Part shown: piece by piece, positions 62,801-64,000 of the stretch
How the letters are laid out: every line of letters begins with the position of its first letter
Position numbering within the stretch: position 1 is the first letter of the stretch
NCBI GenBank assembly: GCA_008921705.1
Contig: VFFE01007571.1
Location: forward strand, 24,206-88,205
Direction of reading: 5' to 3'
DNA: 64,000 nucleotides
From: Burhinus oedicnemus
Lineage: Eukaryota; Chordata; Aves; Charadriiformes; Burhinidae
Made by a program: the position numbers and the translations under genes
Notes under the pieces: generated by a model
Database searches by the model: none
Told to the model about the DNA's origin: nothing
Seen by the model: only the letters and a program-made list of their open reading frames with translations

Positions 62801-63870
62801 GTGCAGTTATCCATGAGTCTGCCCTGGATGCCCGGTAAAAATGGGCTACAGAAGTCCTTGTATAAAGGTGGAGAAATTCATTGCTCCTGGTATTTCACAT
62901 ACAAGTTTAGTAAATATGTCAATGGGGTTTTAGAGTTTCTTTTTTTTAATCCTCTCTGCTCCCTCATGGGAATATCACTGGAAAGTCATGACCTTGCGCA
63001 TTTCTGTTCGGAGGACCTTTTGTCCTGCATTCAAAAACCACCTGGTTTGTCTACTGCTTTCTAAAATATAGGGATGGGAGCAAGAGCTTGTTGTCCTTTG
63101 CCTCTTGTTTTCAAGATGTTCACATCTATAAAGCAGTCACCTCTTTACTCACTGGCAAAAAAGCATATATACTGAAAATACAGCCAAACTGTGCTTCCTT
63201 TTAGAGCATTAGTTCTTCTGTCACTGGGGAAAACGTTAAGATTTTTCATGTATCTTGCTCAATCCTTCACAGAGCCGAGCCAAAAGCAAAGCTCCTGCCT
63301 GAAAGCCAGCTTGAGTCTTGAAGGGAGCAGGTAACACCACATTTGTACATTCAAACGCGAGAGCGAAGCCTCTTCCCTCCTGAACCTCTCCAGAGCCCCC
63401 ATGTTGTTGGTGGCCCTCACGGCACGGTGGCCCCTGTGGTGAGGCTGGCCTAAGGGACTCCTCTGTCCCCACATCCTCACAGCTTTCTTCCACCGATGCA
63501 ACTGTTTGTGAAGCTGCGCTTTGACATCTTGGGTCACCGAGGTGATCCAGTTAAAAATAGCCCTCTCAAAGAAAGAAGCGAGAAGATGGATTTGCAGCAG
63601 GTGGAGATTCTGCTGCCATCCCCTGCCCTTCTCGCTCTCTGTGGAGCTCCTTGTCCCCTAGCAGAGGCACTGGCAAGTCTCTGCGGCTGCGACACTGCCA
63701 GCCCCGGCTGCTAAGGTGAACCAAGAATTGACAGCAGCTGAAATTAATACTCAAGCTGTAAAATCAAAACGCGACTTTGCCGTCAGATTAACTGAACTAA
63801 TGACTAATGGCCTAAAGAAAGGGAAAGTGTCTGCTTCTCCCCGCCACGTGCTCCTGCCATCTCATTGCAG
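59880..63870. other. Non-coding stretch
   Basis: A pair of overlapping plus frames (60023-60538, 60352-60873) of about 172 codons each lies in locally stop-poor sequence, without recognisable domains. Nothing else is supported. Confidence 0.4.
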
Positions 63871-63928
63871 GGTGGGACAGGTCGCCTTGCTGACCTGGTG
63901 AAAAAGGATCTTTTTCTCCTTCTGCCAG
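63871..63928 (+). other. Candidate 58-nt exon with consensus splice signals
   Basis: The acceptor ctgccatctcattgcag ends at 63870 and the donor CCAG|GTGAGC follows 63928. Only one frame is open, reading 19 codons plus one base (GTGRLADLVKKDLFLLLP); the other two close. It sits about 50 bp before the GC-rich window edge. A short hydrophobic reading so near a possible CpG island might belong to a gene extending right. No family recognised. Confidence 0.25.
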
Positions 63929-63939
63929 GTGAGCTTTCA

Positions 63940-64000
63940 GCTCCATCAGTGCCCAGCTCCCACTGCCCGTGCGGCTGCAGTGTCAGCAGCGGCGGCCGGG
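63940..64000. promoter_or_regulatory. GC-rich edge, possible start of another CpG island
   Basis: The last bases (tgcccgtgcggctgcag ... agcggcggccggg) are GC-rich with clustered CpGs, like the first kilobase of the window. Too little is visible to be sure. Confidence 0.35.

Overview
The window looks like a gene-poor stretch of bird nuclear genome. The main evidence is three solo long terminal repeats whose ends and target-site duplications can be read directly. Two (35.7 kb and 43.3 kb) resemble, from memory, an LTR family common in bird genomes; the third (7.0 kb) has a related TGTCCTGG terminus. Old CR1-like and MIR/CORE-SINE-like relics fit an avian or other sauropsid genome. There is no prokaryotic gene organisation, and no frame longer than 183 codons; most frames listed by any ORF scan here are chance.

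Layout. The first ~960 bp are a CpG island with several CCAAT and GC boxes, i.e. a probable bidirectional promoter. Inside it, on the minus strand, sits the first coding exon of a gene that leaves the window to the left: ATG in good context, 24 codons reading as a signal peptide, then a GTGAGC splice donor in phase 1. I cannot name the gene. The remaining ~63 kb is mostly non-coding. It holds an LTR at 7.0-7.8 kb (+), a short hAT-like inverted-repeat element at 12.2 kb, SINE relics at 18.2, 19.3, 37.9 and 50.6 kb, a CR1-like tail at 20.1 kb, two further foldback elements (28.4 and 41.7 kb), and two related minus-strand solo LTRs at 35.7 and 43.3 kb. The second of these seems to have landed in an older LTR-like sequence. 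The last ~60 bp turn GC-rich and may be the edge of another CpG island.

Regulatory candidates inside the desert are a CTCF-like motif at 6.07 kb, an isolated CpG-dense patch at 18.8-19.0 kb, an octamer/CRE-like pair at 21.04 kb, a palindromic RFX X-box-like site at 47.49 kb in a block that looks like a conserved non-coding element, and a four-tract G-quadruplex motif at 59.86 kb. A few short splice-flanked open frames are listed as low-confidence candidate exons. I found no tRNA, rRNA, CRISPR or obviously novel system. Family names for repeats rest on remembered consensus features, not on a search.
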